From Bacteroidia bacterium (GTDB lineage: Bacteria; Bacteroidota; Bacteroidia; B-17B0; Aurantibacillaceae), in NCBI GenBank assembly GCA_016787705.1, contig JAEUTP010000010.1, positions 248,001-312,000 of the forward strand: 64,000 nucleotides of DNA, read 5' to 3'. The position numbers and the translations under genes are program-made. Positions 44,003-53,818 of the stretch are shown here, in pieces (positions within the stretch are counted from its first letter, which is position 1; the number at the start of each line of letters is the position of its first letter). The notes under the pieces were generated by a model. It worked only from the letters and a program-made list of their open reading frames with translations. It did not search any database and was not told the DNA's origin.

Positions 44003-45268
44003 ATGGATAGATTTACAGGCATAATTGGCATTATCGTGATCTTTGGCATTGCTCTTCTAATGTCAAATAATAGAAAAGCAATTAATTTACGTTTGGTACT
44101 TAGTGGTTTGGCATTGCAAATTTTAATTGCGGTGTTAGTTCTTAAAGTTACTTTTATTACTAATTTTTTTGCCTTGCTTGGCCGAGGCATGGGAAAAATT
44201 GAACAGTTTGCCGTACAAGGCGCCTCGTTTGTTTACGGTGGCGTTATGGTAGATAAACACGATGGCACTTCTGTTGGTTACGGTGCCCCTCATACTTTTG
44301 TTTTTGCTTTTAGCGTAACAGCAACTATTATTTTAGTTTGTGTGCTTGTTGCTATTTTATATCACATTGGTATTATGCAACGCGTGGTTGCTTTAATTGC
44401 ACGTGTAATGAATTTTGTAATGCGCGCCAGTGGTGCCGAAGCTTTAAGTAATGTAGCAAGCGCTTTTGTTGGACAAGTGGAAGCTCAGGTAATGATCCGT
44501 CCTTATCTACCAAGCATGACAAAAAGCGAATTGCTTTCATCTATGGCTGGAAGCATGGCCTGCATTGCCGGTGGTATTTTAATTGTATACGTAAATATGG
44601 GCGCAAAAGCTGAATACCTTTTAACCGCCAGCTTAATGGCAGCACCCGCAGCAATTGTTATTTCAAAAATTATTTTCCCGGAAACCGAAGAGCCTGTTAC
44701 AAAAGGAAAAGTAAAACTGGAAGTAAAAAAAGAACATACTAACTTAATTGATGCCATATCTCATGGCGCCGGCGACGGAATGAAAATCGCCATTAATGTT
44801 TTAGCTATGCTTATTGGCTTTATTGCCTTAATTGCTTTGATCAATTATTGTCTTGGCTTTATACATTGGAGTGAATATGTTAACGGACAGCTAACAACCG
44901 TACACTTATCACTCGATTATCTTTTTGGAAAATTATTTTACCCTTTAGCCTGGTGCATGGGTGTACCCATGGATGACGTGCAGCAGGTTGCCACATTGAT
45001 GGGACAAAAATTAACCATCAATGAATTTGTTGCTTTTGATACCATGACACATCACCTTGCAAAACCTTTAAGTGAAAAAGGATTGATCATTGCCAGCTTT
45101 GCCATTTGTGGCTTTGCTAACTTTAGTTCTGTGGGTATGCAAATTGGTGGTATTGGGGCTTTAGCGCCTGAGCGTAGAGCAGATCTTGCCAAGCTTGGTA
45201 TACGTGCATTGATAAGCGGCACATTAGCAAGTTACCTATCTGCTACTATTGCCGGCATGTTGATATAA
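44003..45268 (+). CDS. Concentrative nucleoside transporter (CNT/NupC family)
   Basis: This 421-residue protein has about ten hydrophobic segments. GASFVYGGVMVDK, SEALSNVASAFVGQVEAQ-like text (read here as GAEALSNVASAFVGQ), GSMACIAGGILIVYVNMGA and GFANFSSVGMQIGGIGALAP are typical of the CNT family that imports nucleosides with sodium or protons. The upstream in-frame GTG at 43985 lies within the promoter, so ATG 44003 is used. It is followed after 5 bp by a PAP2 gene. Confidence 0.9.
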   Translation: MDRFTGIIGIIVIFGIALLMSNNRKAINLRLVLSGLALQILIAVLVLKVTFITNFFALLGRGMGKIEQFAVQGASFVYGGVMVDKHDGTSVGYGAPHTFVFAFSVTATIILVCVLVAILYHIGIMQRVVALIARVMNFVMRASGAEALSNVASAFVGQVEAQVMIRPYLPSMTKSELLSSMAGSMACIAGGILIVYVNMGAKAEYLLTASLMAAPAAIVISKIIFPETEEPVTKGKVKLEVKKEHTNLIDAISHGAGDGMKIAINVLAMLIGFIALIALINYCLGFIHWSEYVNGQLTTVHLSLDYLFGKLFYPLAWCMGVPMDDVQQVATLMGQKLTINEFVAFDTMTHHLAKPLSEKGLIIASFAICGFANFSSVGMQIGGIGALAPERRADLAKLGIRALISGTLASYLSATIAGMLI

Positions 45269-45273
45269 CCTGG

Positions 45274-45891
45274 ATGAAGAAAATTGTTTTTATATTTCTT
45301 CTTTTTTTTACAAAATTATTTTCGCAGAACATTGATGTTGATATTTTAAAAACGATCAATAGAAATGATATGCCTTGTTGGGATAAAACTATGAAAGGCT
45401 TTTCATTCTCCGCTTATCCTGTTGGAATGGTTTCTCCTTTAGGAGTTTTAGCACACGGTTACATTAAAAAAGATAAAGTTTTAATTAGAAATGGTTACAA
45501 AAGCTGCATTACTTTAGGTGTTGCTATGTCAATTTCAACCGCCTTAAAATACTCTATTCAACGTGAAAGACCTTTTAAAAAATATCCATTAGATATTATT
45601 CGACGCGATGAGGTTGGCACAGCCTCTTTTCCCAGCGGGCACACTACATCTGCATTTGCAAGCGCAACTGTTTTAAGTCTTTCATACAAAAAATGGTACG
45701 TTACTATACCTGCTTATGCCTATGCAGGTTTAATGGGCTATTCGCGCATGCGTTTAGGAGTGCATTATCCAAGTGATGTGTTGGGCGGAATGGTTTTAGG
45801 AATTGGAACGGGTTTGCTTACCTGGCAAATTGATAAAATGATACAAAGAAAAAAGAACAAGGAGGTAACAAATTCTTCTGTTGCTGAATAA
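45274..45891 (+). CDS. PAP2-family phosphatase (membrane/periplasmic)
   Basis: This 205-residue protein has a signal-like start KKIVFIFLLFFTKLFS. The phosphatase motifs are KYSIQRERPF (KxxxxxxRP), FPSGHTTSAFA (PSGH) and SRMRLGVHYPSDVLGG (SRxxxxxHxxxD). Such enzymes dephosphorylate lipid phosphates, for instance undecaprenyl pyrophosphate or phosphatidic acid. Placement beside a nucleoside transporter gene does not tell the substrate. Spacing to the neighbour is 5 bp, suggesting an operon. Confidence 0.9.
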   Translation: MKKIVFIFLLFFTKLFSQNIDVDILKTINRNDMPCWDKTMKGFSFSAYPVGMVSPLGVLAHGYIKKDKVLIRNGYKSCITLGVAMSISTALKYSIQRERPFKKYPLDIIRRDEVGTASFPSGHTTSAFASATVLSLSYKKWYVTIPAYAYAGLMGYSRMRLGVHYPSDVLGGMVLGIGTGLLTWQIDKMIQRKKNKEVTNSSVAE

Positions 45892-45895
45892 ATTA

Positions 45896-47008
45896 TTATT
45901 TGTAATCTATAAATTCAGAGAAAGGACGTTCAAAAACACCATTATTAGTTCCAACAAAAACCCTTCCATTTGACATTGTAATTGCATTTATTAATTTGTT
46001 ATCCAAACCATCATTGCTTAATTCTTTTATGGCTAATGTGTTGTTATTAATAATAACTTCCCACATTTGACCAACATAAAATGCAATTAGCTTATCACCT
46101 ACATTTACATAATTTAAATTTTGAAATTGATAGTTTAATCCTGAAGAAACTATTTGCCAGGTTAAACCTTCATCACTTGTGGATAAAAGTTTTGTATCTC
46201 CGCCTAATGCCACTCCCCCACAAAAAGAATAATACAGATTATTGACTTTAAAAATGCAATTGTACACATTGCTATTTATATAAATAGTGTCAAGATCATT
46301 ATTTACAATATAATTTTTATTATTGCCACAGGTAAAAAATAAATTATTACCAATTACACCGGTCAATCTGTTTGTGCTTACGTAATTTAAATTTGTTATT
46401 GTTTTAAATGTATCAATTACAATTGCATTATCAGGAAAAGAACTAGATGTAGGTTCTTTTTTAATTTTTATTATTGCGTATTTACTTTTATTATCTTTTG
46501 TAAAATACGGATAAACAAATTTATTTGAATTGCCTACCAGGTCGCCAGACAAATAATTATTTTTAAAGTCATAAGCAAGGAAATTAGAGTCGATATTTTT
46601 TGGAAGCAAAAGCCCGTTAATATAGCCCAAAACATTTCCATTGATCTTATCGGTATTATAAATGTTAATGGCATAATCATTCACTTCAAGATAATACTCT
46701 TTTGTAATAAGTGGCCTTACTTGTTTTTCATAAGAATAGCGCTGAGTTACAGCCGAAAATTTATTTTGTGCAGAATCATACAGAATATTATAATTATTTG
46801 TTGTGAACAAAATTAAACCATCAAATAAGCGCCTTGAATTTGTAATAGTTGTAGAAAAATTTTTATCAAAATAAATATTTCTCTTCCATTTATAACCTGG
46901 TTCCTGGTAAACAATAACTTCTTTTTCAACTTCTACAATAGTTTCTTTTTTCTTGCATGAAAAAAATAAACCAATCATAATTACTAAAAGTAAATTTTTG
47001 AATTGCAT
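45896..47008 (-). CDS. Lipoprotein with Asp-box beta-propeller character
   Basis: The ATG at 47008 gives a lipoprotein signal: QFKNLLLVIMIGLFFSC, with Cys as first mature residue, then charged EVEKEV. The rest is beta-rich, with SDEGLTWQIV (an Asp-box) and repeated NxxxxGV blade-like motifs, so a propeller is likely. It lies 26 bp after bioA on the same strand, and a TATATTTG at 47012-47019 could start a very short transcript. An ATG-like start further up at 47023 is less likely. Binding partner is unknown; surface or periplasmic location is inferred. Confidence 0.75.
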   Translation of the reverse strand: MQFKNLLLVIMIGLFFSCKKKETIVEVEKEVIVYQEPGYKWKRNIYFDKNFSTTITNSRRLFDGLILFTTNNYNILYDSAQNKFSAVTQRYSYEKQVRPLITKEYYLEVNDYAINIYNTDKINGNVLGYINGLLLPKNIDSNFLAYDFKNNYLSGDLVGNSNKFVYPYFTKDNKSKYAIIKIKKEPTSSSFPDNAIVIDTFKTITNLNYVSTNRLTGVIGNNLFFTCGNNKNYIVNNDLDTIYINSNVYNCIFKVNNLYYSFCGGVALGGDTKLLSTSDEGLTWQIVSSGLNYQFQNLNYVNVGDKLIAFYVGQMWEVIINNNTLAIKELSNDGLDNKLINAITMSNGRVFVGTNNGVFERPFSEFIDYK

Positions 47009-47034
47009 AACCAAATATAACAAAAAAGATATGC

Positions 47035-48300
47035 CTATCTTAAAAATTTTTCAATTGCCGAATAAATAAAATTCAATTCTTCTTTAGTAATAACATAAGG
47101 AGGAAGGATATAAAAGATATTTCCTAGTGGTCTTAATAAAATTCCTTTTTGCAAAAAGAAATCAGTGATTGTTTGTGAAGCGTTATTTAAGTAATGGGTT
47201 TGCTCGTGTGTATTTAATTCAAAAGCAATAATTGTTCCTTTTACACGCACATCTTTTAATTTAGAATTACTTTTTATTTTACTTTTAAATGCCAGATGTG
47301 CTTCTTCTATCATTTTAATTTGCTGGCGGCATTCTTCTTTTTCTAAAAGATCTAAACTTGCTAAAGCTGCGCTACAAGCAGTTGGGTTAGCTGTATAGCT
47401 ATGTCCGTGAAAGAATGTTTTTGTTCTTTCTTCGCTTAAAAAAGCGTTGTAAATAAATTGCGCGCAACTGGTAACACCCAAGGGCATATAACCACCAGTT
47501 AATCCTTTACTCAAGCAAATAATGTCTGCTTTGTTTTTTAAATGATCGTTTGCAAATAATTTACCGGTACGGCCAAAGCCGGTCATTACTTCATCTGCAA
47601 TAGTAATAATATTATTTTCATTACAAATTTTAATTAATTCGTCTAACAAGTCTGCTTCGTACATTAACATGCCAGAAGCACCCTGAACCAATGGCTCAAA
47701 AATAAAGCCGGCAATGTTGTGCTGTTCGCTCCATAAATTAATAATGCTTTTTAATTCTTCAATATTTTCTTTGGTTGGTAGGGGAATATGGGCAACTTCA
47801 AATAATGAATTCTCAAAGGCGTTATTAAATACGTTACGTGCCCCAACGCTCATACCTCCAAACGTATCGCCATGATAAGCATTCTCGAAAGCAATGAATA
47901 ATGTTTTATTTATTTTTTGATTATGCCAATACTGAAGCGCCATTTTTAAAGCAACTTCTACTGCAGTAGAACCGTTATCTGAATAAAAGATCTTTGATTG
48001 ATTTTTCGGAAGATCTCCTAAAAGCCTTTCTGCTAAATTAACAGCGGGCACATGTGTAAAATCAGAAAAAATTGAATGTTCTAATTGCAAGAGTTGCTCA
48101 CTCACTTTTTTTGAGATGTATGGATGACAATGCCCATGCAAATTAACCCACCAACTCGAAATTGCATCAATAAATTTATTGCCTTTATCATCAAAAAAAT
48201 AAACACCTTCTCCTTTTACAATATTTATTGCAGGTTTAGCATTTAACTGATGCGTAAACGGATGCCATACAAATTGCTTATCTTTTTCTGCAATATTCAT
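47035..48300 (-). CDS. bioA: Adenosylmethionine-8-amino-7-oxononanoate aminotransferase
   Basis: This 421-residue PLP aminotransferase converts KAPA to DAPA in biotin synthesis. WHPFTHQ, SSWWVNLHGHCHP, NAYHGDTFG, ITIADEVMTGFGRTG and CLSKGLTGGYMPLG (PLP lysine in SKG) match BioA closely. It shares one base with bioD, completing a bioB-bioF-bioD-bioA order. Confidence 0.97.
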   Translation of the reverse strand: MNIAEKDKQFVWHPFTHQLNAKPAINIVKGEGVYFFDDKGNKFIDAISSWWVNLHGHCHPYISKKVSEQLLQLEHSIFSDFTHVPAVNLAERLLGDLPKNQSKIFYSDNGSTAVEVALKMALQYWHNQKINKTLFIAFENAYHGDTFGGMSVGARNVFNNAFENSLFEVAHIPLPTKENIEELKSIINLWSEQHNIAGFIFEPLVQGASGMLMYEADLLDELIKICNENNIITIADEVMTGFGRTGKLFANDHLKNKADIICLSKGLTGGYMPLGVTSCAQFIYNAFLSEERTKTFFHGHSYTANPTACSAALASLDLLEKEECRQQIKMIEEAHLAFKSKIKSNSKLKDVRVKGTIIAFELNTHEQTHYLNNASQTITDFFLQKGILLRPLGNIFYILPPYVITKEELNFIYSAIEKFLR

Positions 48301-48923
48301 TAATTCTCAAATAAGCTTAGATCTACTTTTTGCGCCAATACTGAAATTGTTTCTTTTGAAATTTCGTTAACCTCCGGTAGCTCCGCAATAACAGGCAACT
48401 CGGCATAATTAACAATCGATGTTCTTACTGCCGGATCAAAATTTCCGATCAATATCAAACCTTTTACATCAAAACCATTTTTAGTTAAGTAATCAATACT
48501 TAATAACGAGTGATTAATGCATCCTAAATAATTTCTTATAACCAAAATAATTTCCGCCTCAAAAAAAGTGGCCATATCAATCACAAAATACTGTTCGTTT
48601 AATGGCACTAAAATACCGCCGGCTCCTTCAATAACCATTCTATTACTGGTCATTGGTATCTCCATCGATTCCATTATTATTTTATATCCTGCCATGGCCG
48701 CCGCCAAGTGCGGAGATACAGGTTCTTCCAGACAATGTTCTTCGGAATGAATAACAGTTTTTGAATTGGAGATCAGATTTTTAACCGTCTCTTTATCTGT
48801 ACCATCTTTAATACCACATTGCACCGGCTTCCAGTAATCGGCTTCCAAAGCCTCCGTTAAAATTGCCGAAACAAGGGTCTTCCCAACTCCGGTTCCAATA
48901 CCTGTAATAAAATACTTATTCAT
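48300..48923 (-). CDS. bioD: Dethiobiotin synthetase
   Basis: This 207-residue ATP-dependent carboxylase forms the ureido ring. The P-loop is TGIGTGVGKTLVS; KPVQCG, EPVSPHLAA and MVIEGAGGILVPLN are family motifs. It lies between bioF and bioA with 4 bp and 1 bp junctions, so it is translated as part of one operon. Confidence 0.97.
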   Translation of the reverse strand: MNKYFITGIGTGVGKTLVSAILTEALEADYWKPVQCGIKDGTDKETVKNLISNSKTVIHSEEHCLEEPVSPHLAAAMAGYKIIMESMEIPMTSNRMVIEGAGGILVPLNEQYFVIDMATFFEAEIILVIRNYLGCINHSLLSIDYLTKNGFDVKGLILIGNFDPAVRTSIVNYAELPVIAELPEVNEISKETISVLAQKVDLSLFEN

Positions 48924-48927
48924 AAAT

Positions 48928-50058
48928 TTATTTAAGTAATTGTTCTATTAAAACGTCTGTTTCCTGTTTTGTATTAAACGCATGAATGCAAAAACGTAAA
49001 CGCTCCGAGCCTTCTTTTACCGTTGGGTTTTTAATGGCCTTAGCATAAATGTTTTTTGCGGCCAGTTTTTTTTCAAGGGTGTCAGCTTTTTCATTACTGC
49101 CAACAACAAGGCAATGAATGGCACTTTGGCTTTTGATCATATTTTTTATGCCTGATGTTTTTGAATAAAAATAAGAGATGTTATTTTGTAACACATCCTT
49201 TTGATCCGTTTCAATTAACAACTGGTAAGCATTTAAAATAGCGCTTACACTATGATTTGGTAATGCTGTGGTATAAATAAATGAACGCGAAAAATTGACA
49301 AGGTATTTTCTTAGTATATTATTTCCAACAATGGCGGCGCCGTGACAACCCATTGCCTTACCATAAGTGTAAATGCGGGCAAAACAGTTTTTTTCTATAC
49401 CTAAAGCATTACATAATCCTCTGCCCTGTTTACCAAACACACCAATAGCATGCGCTTCATCTACAATTAAAAAAATATTTTCAAATGGTTTAATAAATTC
49501 TGTTATCTCTATTAATGGTGCTGTATCACCGTCCATCGAATAAACACTCTCAACAACTATATAAATATTTTTAAAATCTTTTTGGTGACGTTGTACAAGA
49601 TCTTTCAATGATTCAAGATTGTTATGTTTGAATTTATAATTTTTAGCCAAACCTAAGCGCATACCATCGTGAATGGAAGCATGAACTAATTCATCAAACA
49701 AAATAAGGTCTTCTTTTTGAGGAATGCTTGATAACAAACCAAGATTAGCATCGTAGCCAGAATTAAATATCAGTGCACTTTCTGCATGATGAAACAAGGC
49801 AATTTGTTTTTCTGCCTCTTCAATAAAAGTTGAATTACCACTAATTAAACGAGAGCCTGTTGAACCGTAAGCGGATTCTTGTTTCTGGTTTAAAGTTTCT
49901 AGTTTTTTTGAAAGCAATCCTAATTTAGAAAAACCTAAATAATCATTACTGCAAAAATCTATTACCGGATAATTTGTTGCGAGTTTGCGTAACATTCCTT
50001 TTTGTTCGCGCTCAATAAGGGCTTTGAACAAATGGGATGGAATGTTTTTATCTGACAT
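48928..50058 (-). CDS. bioF: 8-amino-7-oxononanoate synthase (alpha-oxoamine synthase)
   Basis: This 376-residue PLP enzyme condenses pimeloyl-ACP/CoA and alanine. IDFCSNDYLGFS, GSTGSRLISGN, DEAHAIGVFGKQGRG and IYTYGKAMGCHGAAIVG (PLP lysine) are typical. KBL, a close relative, is ruled out mainly by the context within bio genes. The gene starts 1 bp after bioB. Confidence 0.93.
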   Translation of the reverse strand: MSDKNIPSHLFKALIEREQKGMLRKLATNYPVIDFCSNDYLGFSKLGLLSKKLETLNQKQESAYGSTGSRLISGNSTFIEEAEKQIALFHHAESALIFNSGYDANLGLLSSIPQKEDLILFDELVHASIHDGMRLGLAKNYKFKHNNLESLKDLVQRHQKDFKNIYIVVESVYSMDGDTAPLIEITEFIKPFENIFLIVDEAHAIGVFGKQGRGLCNALGIEKNCFARIYTYGKAMGCHGAAIVGNNILRKYLVNFSRSFIYTTALPNHSVSAILNAYQLLIETDQKDVLQNNISYFYSKTSGIKNMIKSQSAIHCLVVGSNEKADTLEKKLAAKNIYAKAIKNPTVKEGSERLRFCIHAFNTKQETDVLIEQLLK

Positions 50059-50059
50059 G

Positions 50060-51040
50060 TTAGTGAATTATTTCTTCTTCAACCGGCTTATCCGCAAATG
50101 CTTTTTTTGGTGTTAAGCCTAAAATCTTAAACATCTCCATATCCTCATTATATTTAGGATTTGGTGTGGTTAATAATTTATCGCCTGCAAAAATAGAATT
50201 AGCGCCGGCCATAAAACAAAGTGCCTGTCCTTCCATACTCATAGTTAAACGACCGGCGCTTAAACGCACTGCGGTTTTTGGCAACACAATTCTTGCCGTT
50301 GCTATCATGCGTACCATATCCCAAATTGGCACAGGTGGCTGATCTTCCATTGGTGTACCTTCTACGGCTACTAACGCATTAATAGGTACACTTTCAGGTT
50401 GCGGACGAAGAATACTTAGTGTATGCAACATACCAATTCTATCTTCCGCACTTTCTCCCATGCCAATAATACCGCCTGAGCAAACAGTCAATCCGGCCTT
50501 GCGAACATTTTTAATTGTATCCAAACGATCGTCAAATGTTCTTGTAGAAATAATTTTATCATAATTTTCTTCTGATGTATCTATGTTATGATTATACGCA
50601 TACAAACCTGCTTCAGCTAATTTTTTTGCCTGCTCTTCCGTTACCATTCCTAATGTAGCACATACTTCCAAACCTTTGCTGTTAATAGTCTTCACCATAT
50701 CCAGCACTTTATCAAAATCTTTATTATCGCGCACTTCTCTCCAGGCAGCGCCTAAGCACATACGGCTTGCGCCACCTGCTTTTGCATTATCAGCACATTT
50801 ACTAACTTCTTCAACACCCATTAATTTATGCACTTTTACTTCGGTGTGGTAACGCGCTGCCTGTGGGCAATAAGCGCAATCTTCAGGGCAACCACCTGTT
50901 TTAATAGATAAAAGAGAGCTAACCTGCACTTCGCCCAATTTATGGTAAGTTTTGTGAACTTCGGCAGCTTTAGAAATTAATTCCAGTAAAGGCGTATTAT
51001 ATACATCAAGAATTTCTTCTTTGGTCCAGTTTTTGATCAT
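50060..51040 (-). CDS. bioB: Biotin synthase (radical SAM)
   Basis: This 326-residue enzyme inserts sulfur into dethiobiotin. [20 protein letters not shown] holds the CxxxCxxC motif for the 4Fe-4S cluster, and [11 protein letters not shown], the GTPMEDQPP stretch and [18 protein letters not shown] (cluster-2 ligands region) are family traits. It is the first gene of the operon; a -7-like element is 17 bp upstream of its ATG. Confidence 0.97.
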   Translation of the reverse strand: MIKNWTKEEILDVYNTPLLELISKAAEVHKTYHKLGEVQVSSLLSIKTGGCPEDCAYCPQAARYHTEVKVHKLMGVEEVSKCADNAKAGGASRMCLGAAWREVRDNKDFDKVLDMVKTINSKGLEVCATLGMVTEEQAKKLAEAGLYAYNHNIDTSEENYDKIISTRTFDDRLDTIKNVRKAGLTVCSGGIIGMGESAEDRIGMLHTLSILRPQPESVPINALVAVEGTPMEDQPPVPIWDMVRMIATARIVLPKTAVRLSAGRLTMSMEGQALCFMAGANSIFAGDKLLTTPNPKYNEDMEMFKILGLTPKKAFADKPVEEEIIH

Positions 51041-51057
51041 AACACTTTAAATATAGG

Positions 51058-51065
51058 CAAAAATA
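51058..51065 (-). promoter_or_regulatory. Bacteroidota-type -7 element for bioB operon
   Basis: The minus strand reads TATTTTTG, matching TAnnTTTG, 17 bp before the bioB start. No well-placed -33 TTG was found. The downstream genes overlap or abut and would share this promoter. Confidence 0.45.
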
Positions 51066-51111
51066 AATATTAATTCAAAATAAAAAATGTGTCAATTTGA
51101 ATAGTTATTCA

Positions 51112-51765
51112 TTAAAGAACAATTTTGCCATCCCGCATGGTGAGGGTTCTGTCGGCCATTTCGGCCAATTCGGAGTTATGTGTCACAATTACAAAGGTTT
51201 GGTTAAATTCATCGCGTAACTTAAAGAAAAGTTTATGCAATTCTTTAGCATTTACACTATCTAAATTTCCGCTTGGCTCATCGGCAAAAATAACTTTAGG
51301 GTCGTTAATTAAGGCTCTGGCAACGGCAACACGCTGTTGTTCACCACCGCTCAATTCAGAAGGTTTATGGTTAATGCGATCTTTGAGATTAAACAACTCT
51401 AATAATTCCTGCGCACGTTTTTCAGAATCTTTCTTGCTTTTTTTTGCGATCATGGCAGGAATGCAAACATTTTCAATAGCTGTAAATTCAGGCAACAACT
51501 GGTGAAATTGAAAAACGAAGCCAATGTTTTGATTGCGAAAAGCCGATAACTTCTTTTCGTTTAATTTAAAAACCGATTCGTTATTAATAATTACTTCACC
51601 GTCAGATGCACGGTCTAAAGTTCCTAAAATGGTTAACAACGTTGTTTTGCCAGCCCCCGAGGAACCAACCACCGAAACGATCTCGCCCTTGTTTATCTCC
51701 AGGTCAACGCCTTTCAGGATTTCTAGTTCACCAAATTTTTTCCTAATATTTTTTCCAACAATCAT
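51112..51765 (-). CDS. lolD: LolD-like ABC transporter ATPase
   Basis: This 217-residue ATPase has Walker [17 protein letters not shown], signature [15 protein letters not shown] and Walker [13 protein letters not shown]. These match the LolD/MacB-type family, whose complexes extract lipoproteins or drive mechanotransmission. A LolC/E-like permease lies at 54957 on the same strand, but the two are not adjacent. So the pairing is only suggested. Confidence 0.9.
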   Translation of the reverse strand: MIVGKNIRKKFGELEILKGVDLEINKGEIVSVVGSSGAGKTTLLTILGTLDRASDGEVIINNESVFKLNEKKLSAFRNQNIGFVFQFHQLLPEFTAIENVCIPAMIAKKSKKDSEKRAQELLELFNLKDRINHKPSELSGGEQQRVAVARALINDPKVIFADEPSGNLDSVNAKELHKLFFKLRDEFNQTFVIVTHNSELAEMADRTLTMRDGKIVL

Positions 51766-51894
51766 TATTCCGTTTCAAATTTACTAATTAGTTTTTCATG
51801 AAGCGCAAAATTGCTCTACGCCTCTTTAAATACTATAAAAAGTTAAAGTCTGCATGAAGATAATTTAAATATTCATTCCCTTTAAAAATTTTGT

Positions 51895-51902
51895 TAATTT
51901 TG
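51895..51902 (+). promoter_or_regulatory. Bacteroidota-type -7 element at yihY
   Basis: TAATTTTG matches TAnnTTTG and ends 7 bp before the ATG at 51910. Transcription would then start at or very near the A of the ATG, suggesting a leaderless or nearly leaderless mRNA. Confidence 0.4.
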
Positions 51903-51909
51903 TTTTAAT

Positions 51910-53232
51910 ATGGCTAACATAATTTCTCTTATTAAAAACACTCGTCATTTTGTTTCAGAAAAATTGTGGCATATCCGTCTTGATAAGGTGGATAAAAGGC
52001 AAGGCTTTTTATTAAGGCAATTACGTATTTTTTCTCTGGCTGTTCAGGGTTTTAACCAGGATAAATGTTTGATTAAAGCCACGGCATTAACTTTTTATAC
52101 TTTATTTTCAATTGTTCCCATACTTGCATTAGGCTTTGCAATTGCAAAAGGGTTTGGTTTAGAGAAAGACCTGCAAATACAAATATTAAAAGAAAATCCT
52201 GAATACAGTGAAATACTCACCAATGCATTTGTATACGCCAACTCCATGCTATCTAATGCTAAAGGTGGCATTATTGCCGGTTTTGGTATAGTTTTATTAT
52301 TATGGAGTGTTCTTAAACTATTAGTGAACATGGAAACCAGTTTTAACGAAATATGGGAAATAAAAAAAGGAAGAAGCTGGGTTAGAAAAATAACCGATTA
52401 TTTAACGGTAATGTTAATAAGCCCTTTATTATTAATTATTTCAGGAGGTTTAATTGTTGCTATACAAAATAAGATCGGCAATGTTGGCATGCTTGGAATT
52501 TTTGGTACTATCTTAATTAAATTGCTTGCCTATTCTTTGATAACAGGCGTATTTACATTTTTATATCTTGTTTTACCAAATACAAAGGTAAACTTCCGGT
52601 CTGCTGCTGTGGCTGCAGTGATAGGTACTATTTTATTTGAATTACTTGGTTGGGCCTATGTAAAGTTTCAGATTGGCGCCAGCTCGTTAAGCGCTATTTA
52701 TGGCGGTTTTGCAGCATTACCCTTATTCCTTATCTGGGTTCAATACAGCTGGTATGTTGTATTATTTGGTGCCGAAATTGCTTTCGCTAACCAAAATGTT
52801 GATCATTATGAATTAGAAAATGAGATAACAAAATTAAGTGTGCGTTACAAAAAAGTAATTGCGCTAATGATCGCCAATCTTGTTGCAAAAGGTTTTTACC
52901 TTGGTGATAAACCAATGACCGCTATTGAAATTGCCCGCAAGCTTGACTTGCCGGTAAGATTGGCGCGAAATATTATTAATGATTTCGTGTCTGCAGGAAT
53001 TTTTATGGAAATGAAAACCGATAAGGATAAAGAAATTGTTTACCAACCCGGCGTTACCGAAAGTAAATTTACAGTTAAAACTGTTATTGAAGCCTTAGAA
53101 AAAAATGGTGTAAACACTTTGCCTATTGGCGATACAAATGAATTAATTCACATCAACCAATTGATGCAGGATCTTGAAAAATCGCTTGACACCGATCTTG
53201 GTAACTCCAATATAAAAGATATTGTAAAATAA
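51910..53232 (+). CDS. YihY/UPF0761-family membrane protein with C-terminal winged helix
   Basis: This 440-residue protein has about six hydrophobic segments. ATALTFYTLFSIVPILALG, WSVLKLLVNMETSFNEIW and PLFLIWVQYSWYVVLFGAEI are typical of YihY (formerly called RNase BN). The C-terminal 130 residues include a winged-helix-like region (PMTAIEIARKLDLPVRLARN), as in Bacteroidota members. Function is unclear; it is a cytoplasmic-membrane protein. It ends at a TAA directly before the next gene. Confidence 0.88.
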   Translation: MANIISLIKNTRHFVSEKLWHIRLDKVDKRQGFLLRQLRIFSLAVQGFNQDKCLIKATALTFYTLFSIVPILALGFAIAKGFGLEKDLQIQILKENPEYSEILTNAFVYANSMLSNAKGGIIAGFGIVLLLWSVLKLLVNMETSFNEIWEIKKGRSWVRKITDYLTVMLISPLLLIISGGLIVAIQNKIGNVGMLGIFGTILIKLLAYSLITGVFTFLYLVLPNTKVNFRSAAVAAVIGTILFELLGWAYVKFQIGASSLSAIYGGFAALPLFLIWVQYSWYVVLFGAEIAFANQNVDHYELENEITKLSVRYKKVIALMIANLVAKGFYLGDKPMTAIEIARKLDLPVRLARNIINDFVSAGIFMEMKTDKDKEIVYQPGVTESKFTVKTVIEALEKNGVNTLPIGDTNELIHINQLMQDLEKSLDTDLGNSNIKDIVK

Positions 53233-53817
53233 TTGGTACGACTTTTTATAATACTTGTTTTTACTTTTTTTGCTTTTGGATATCATGCTCAAAGTGATAC
53301 AATTGTATTGGGCAAAGATACCACCACTCAAACCAAAGTGCAGAAAAAAGCCATTTATTCAAGCGCGCGCAAAGCAAGTATAATGAGTGCCATTATACCG
53401 GGGCTTGGACAAGCCTATAACAAAAAGTACTGGAAAATTCCTATCATATACGCCGGGCTTGGTGGCTTTGGTTATATGTTCTTATCCAATAATACAAAGT
53501 ATAACGATTACCGAAAAGGTTTAATTGCTTCAGTAAACCATGGCGATTCTTCACAAATGGTATATGGTGATTATTACAGTCAAAGTCAATTACAATCACA
53601 AAAATTATACTACCGTAAATACAGAGATTTTGCAGTAATTGGCTTTAGCATTGTTTATATTATAAATATTATTGATGCGAATGTGGATGCACATTTACGA
53701 ACTTTTGATGTAAGCGATGATCTGAGCCTTCAGGTTGATCCATGGCAAAATGTGTATCGCACAGCTTCGGGATACAAAACAGCAACCGGAATATCTTTAA
53801 AATTAAATTTTAAATAA
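53233..53817 (+). CDS. DUF5683-domain secreted or membrane protein
   Basis: This 194-residue protein starts at a TTG immediately after the yihY stop; no ATG fits. It opens with a hydrophobic signal (LFIILVFTFFAFGYHAQ). SARKASIMSAIIPGLGQAYN and KYWKIPIIYAGLGGFGYMFL, followed by a later RDFAVIGFSIVYIINIIDANV, are DUF5683 hallmarks in Bacteroidota. Function is unknown; it lies with dapB in an operon. Confidence 0.88.
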   Translation: MVRLFIILVFTFFAFGYHAQSDTIVLGKDTTTQTKVQKKAIYSSARKASIMSAIIPGLGQAYNKKYWKIPIIYAGLGGFGYMFLSNNTKYNDYRKGLIASVNHGDSSQMVYGDYYSQSQLQSQKLYYRKYRDFAVIGFSIVYIINIIDANVDAHLRTFDVSDDLSLQVDPWQNVYRTASGYKTATGISLKLNFK

Positions 53818-53818
53818 A

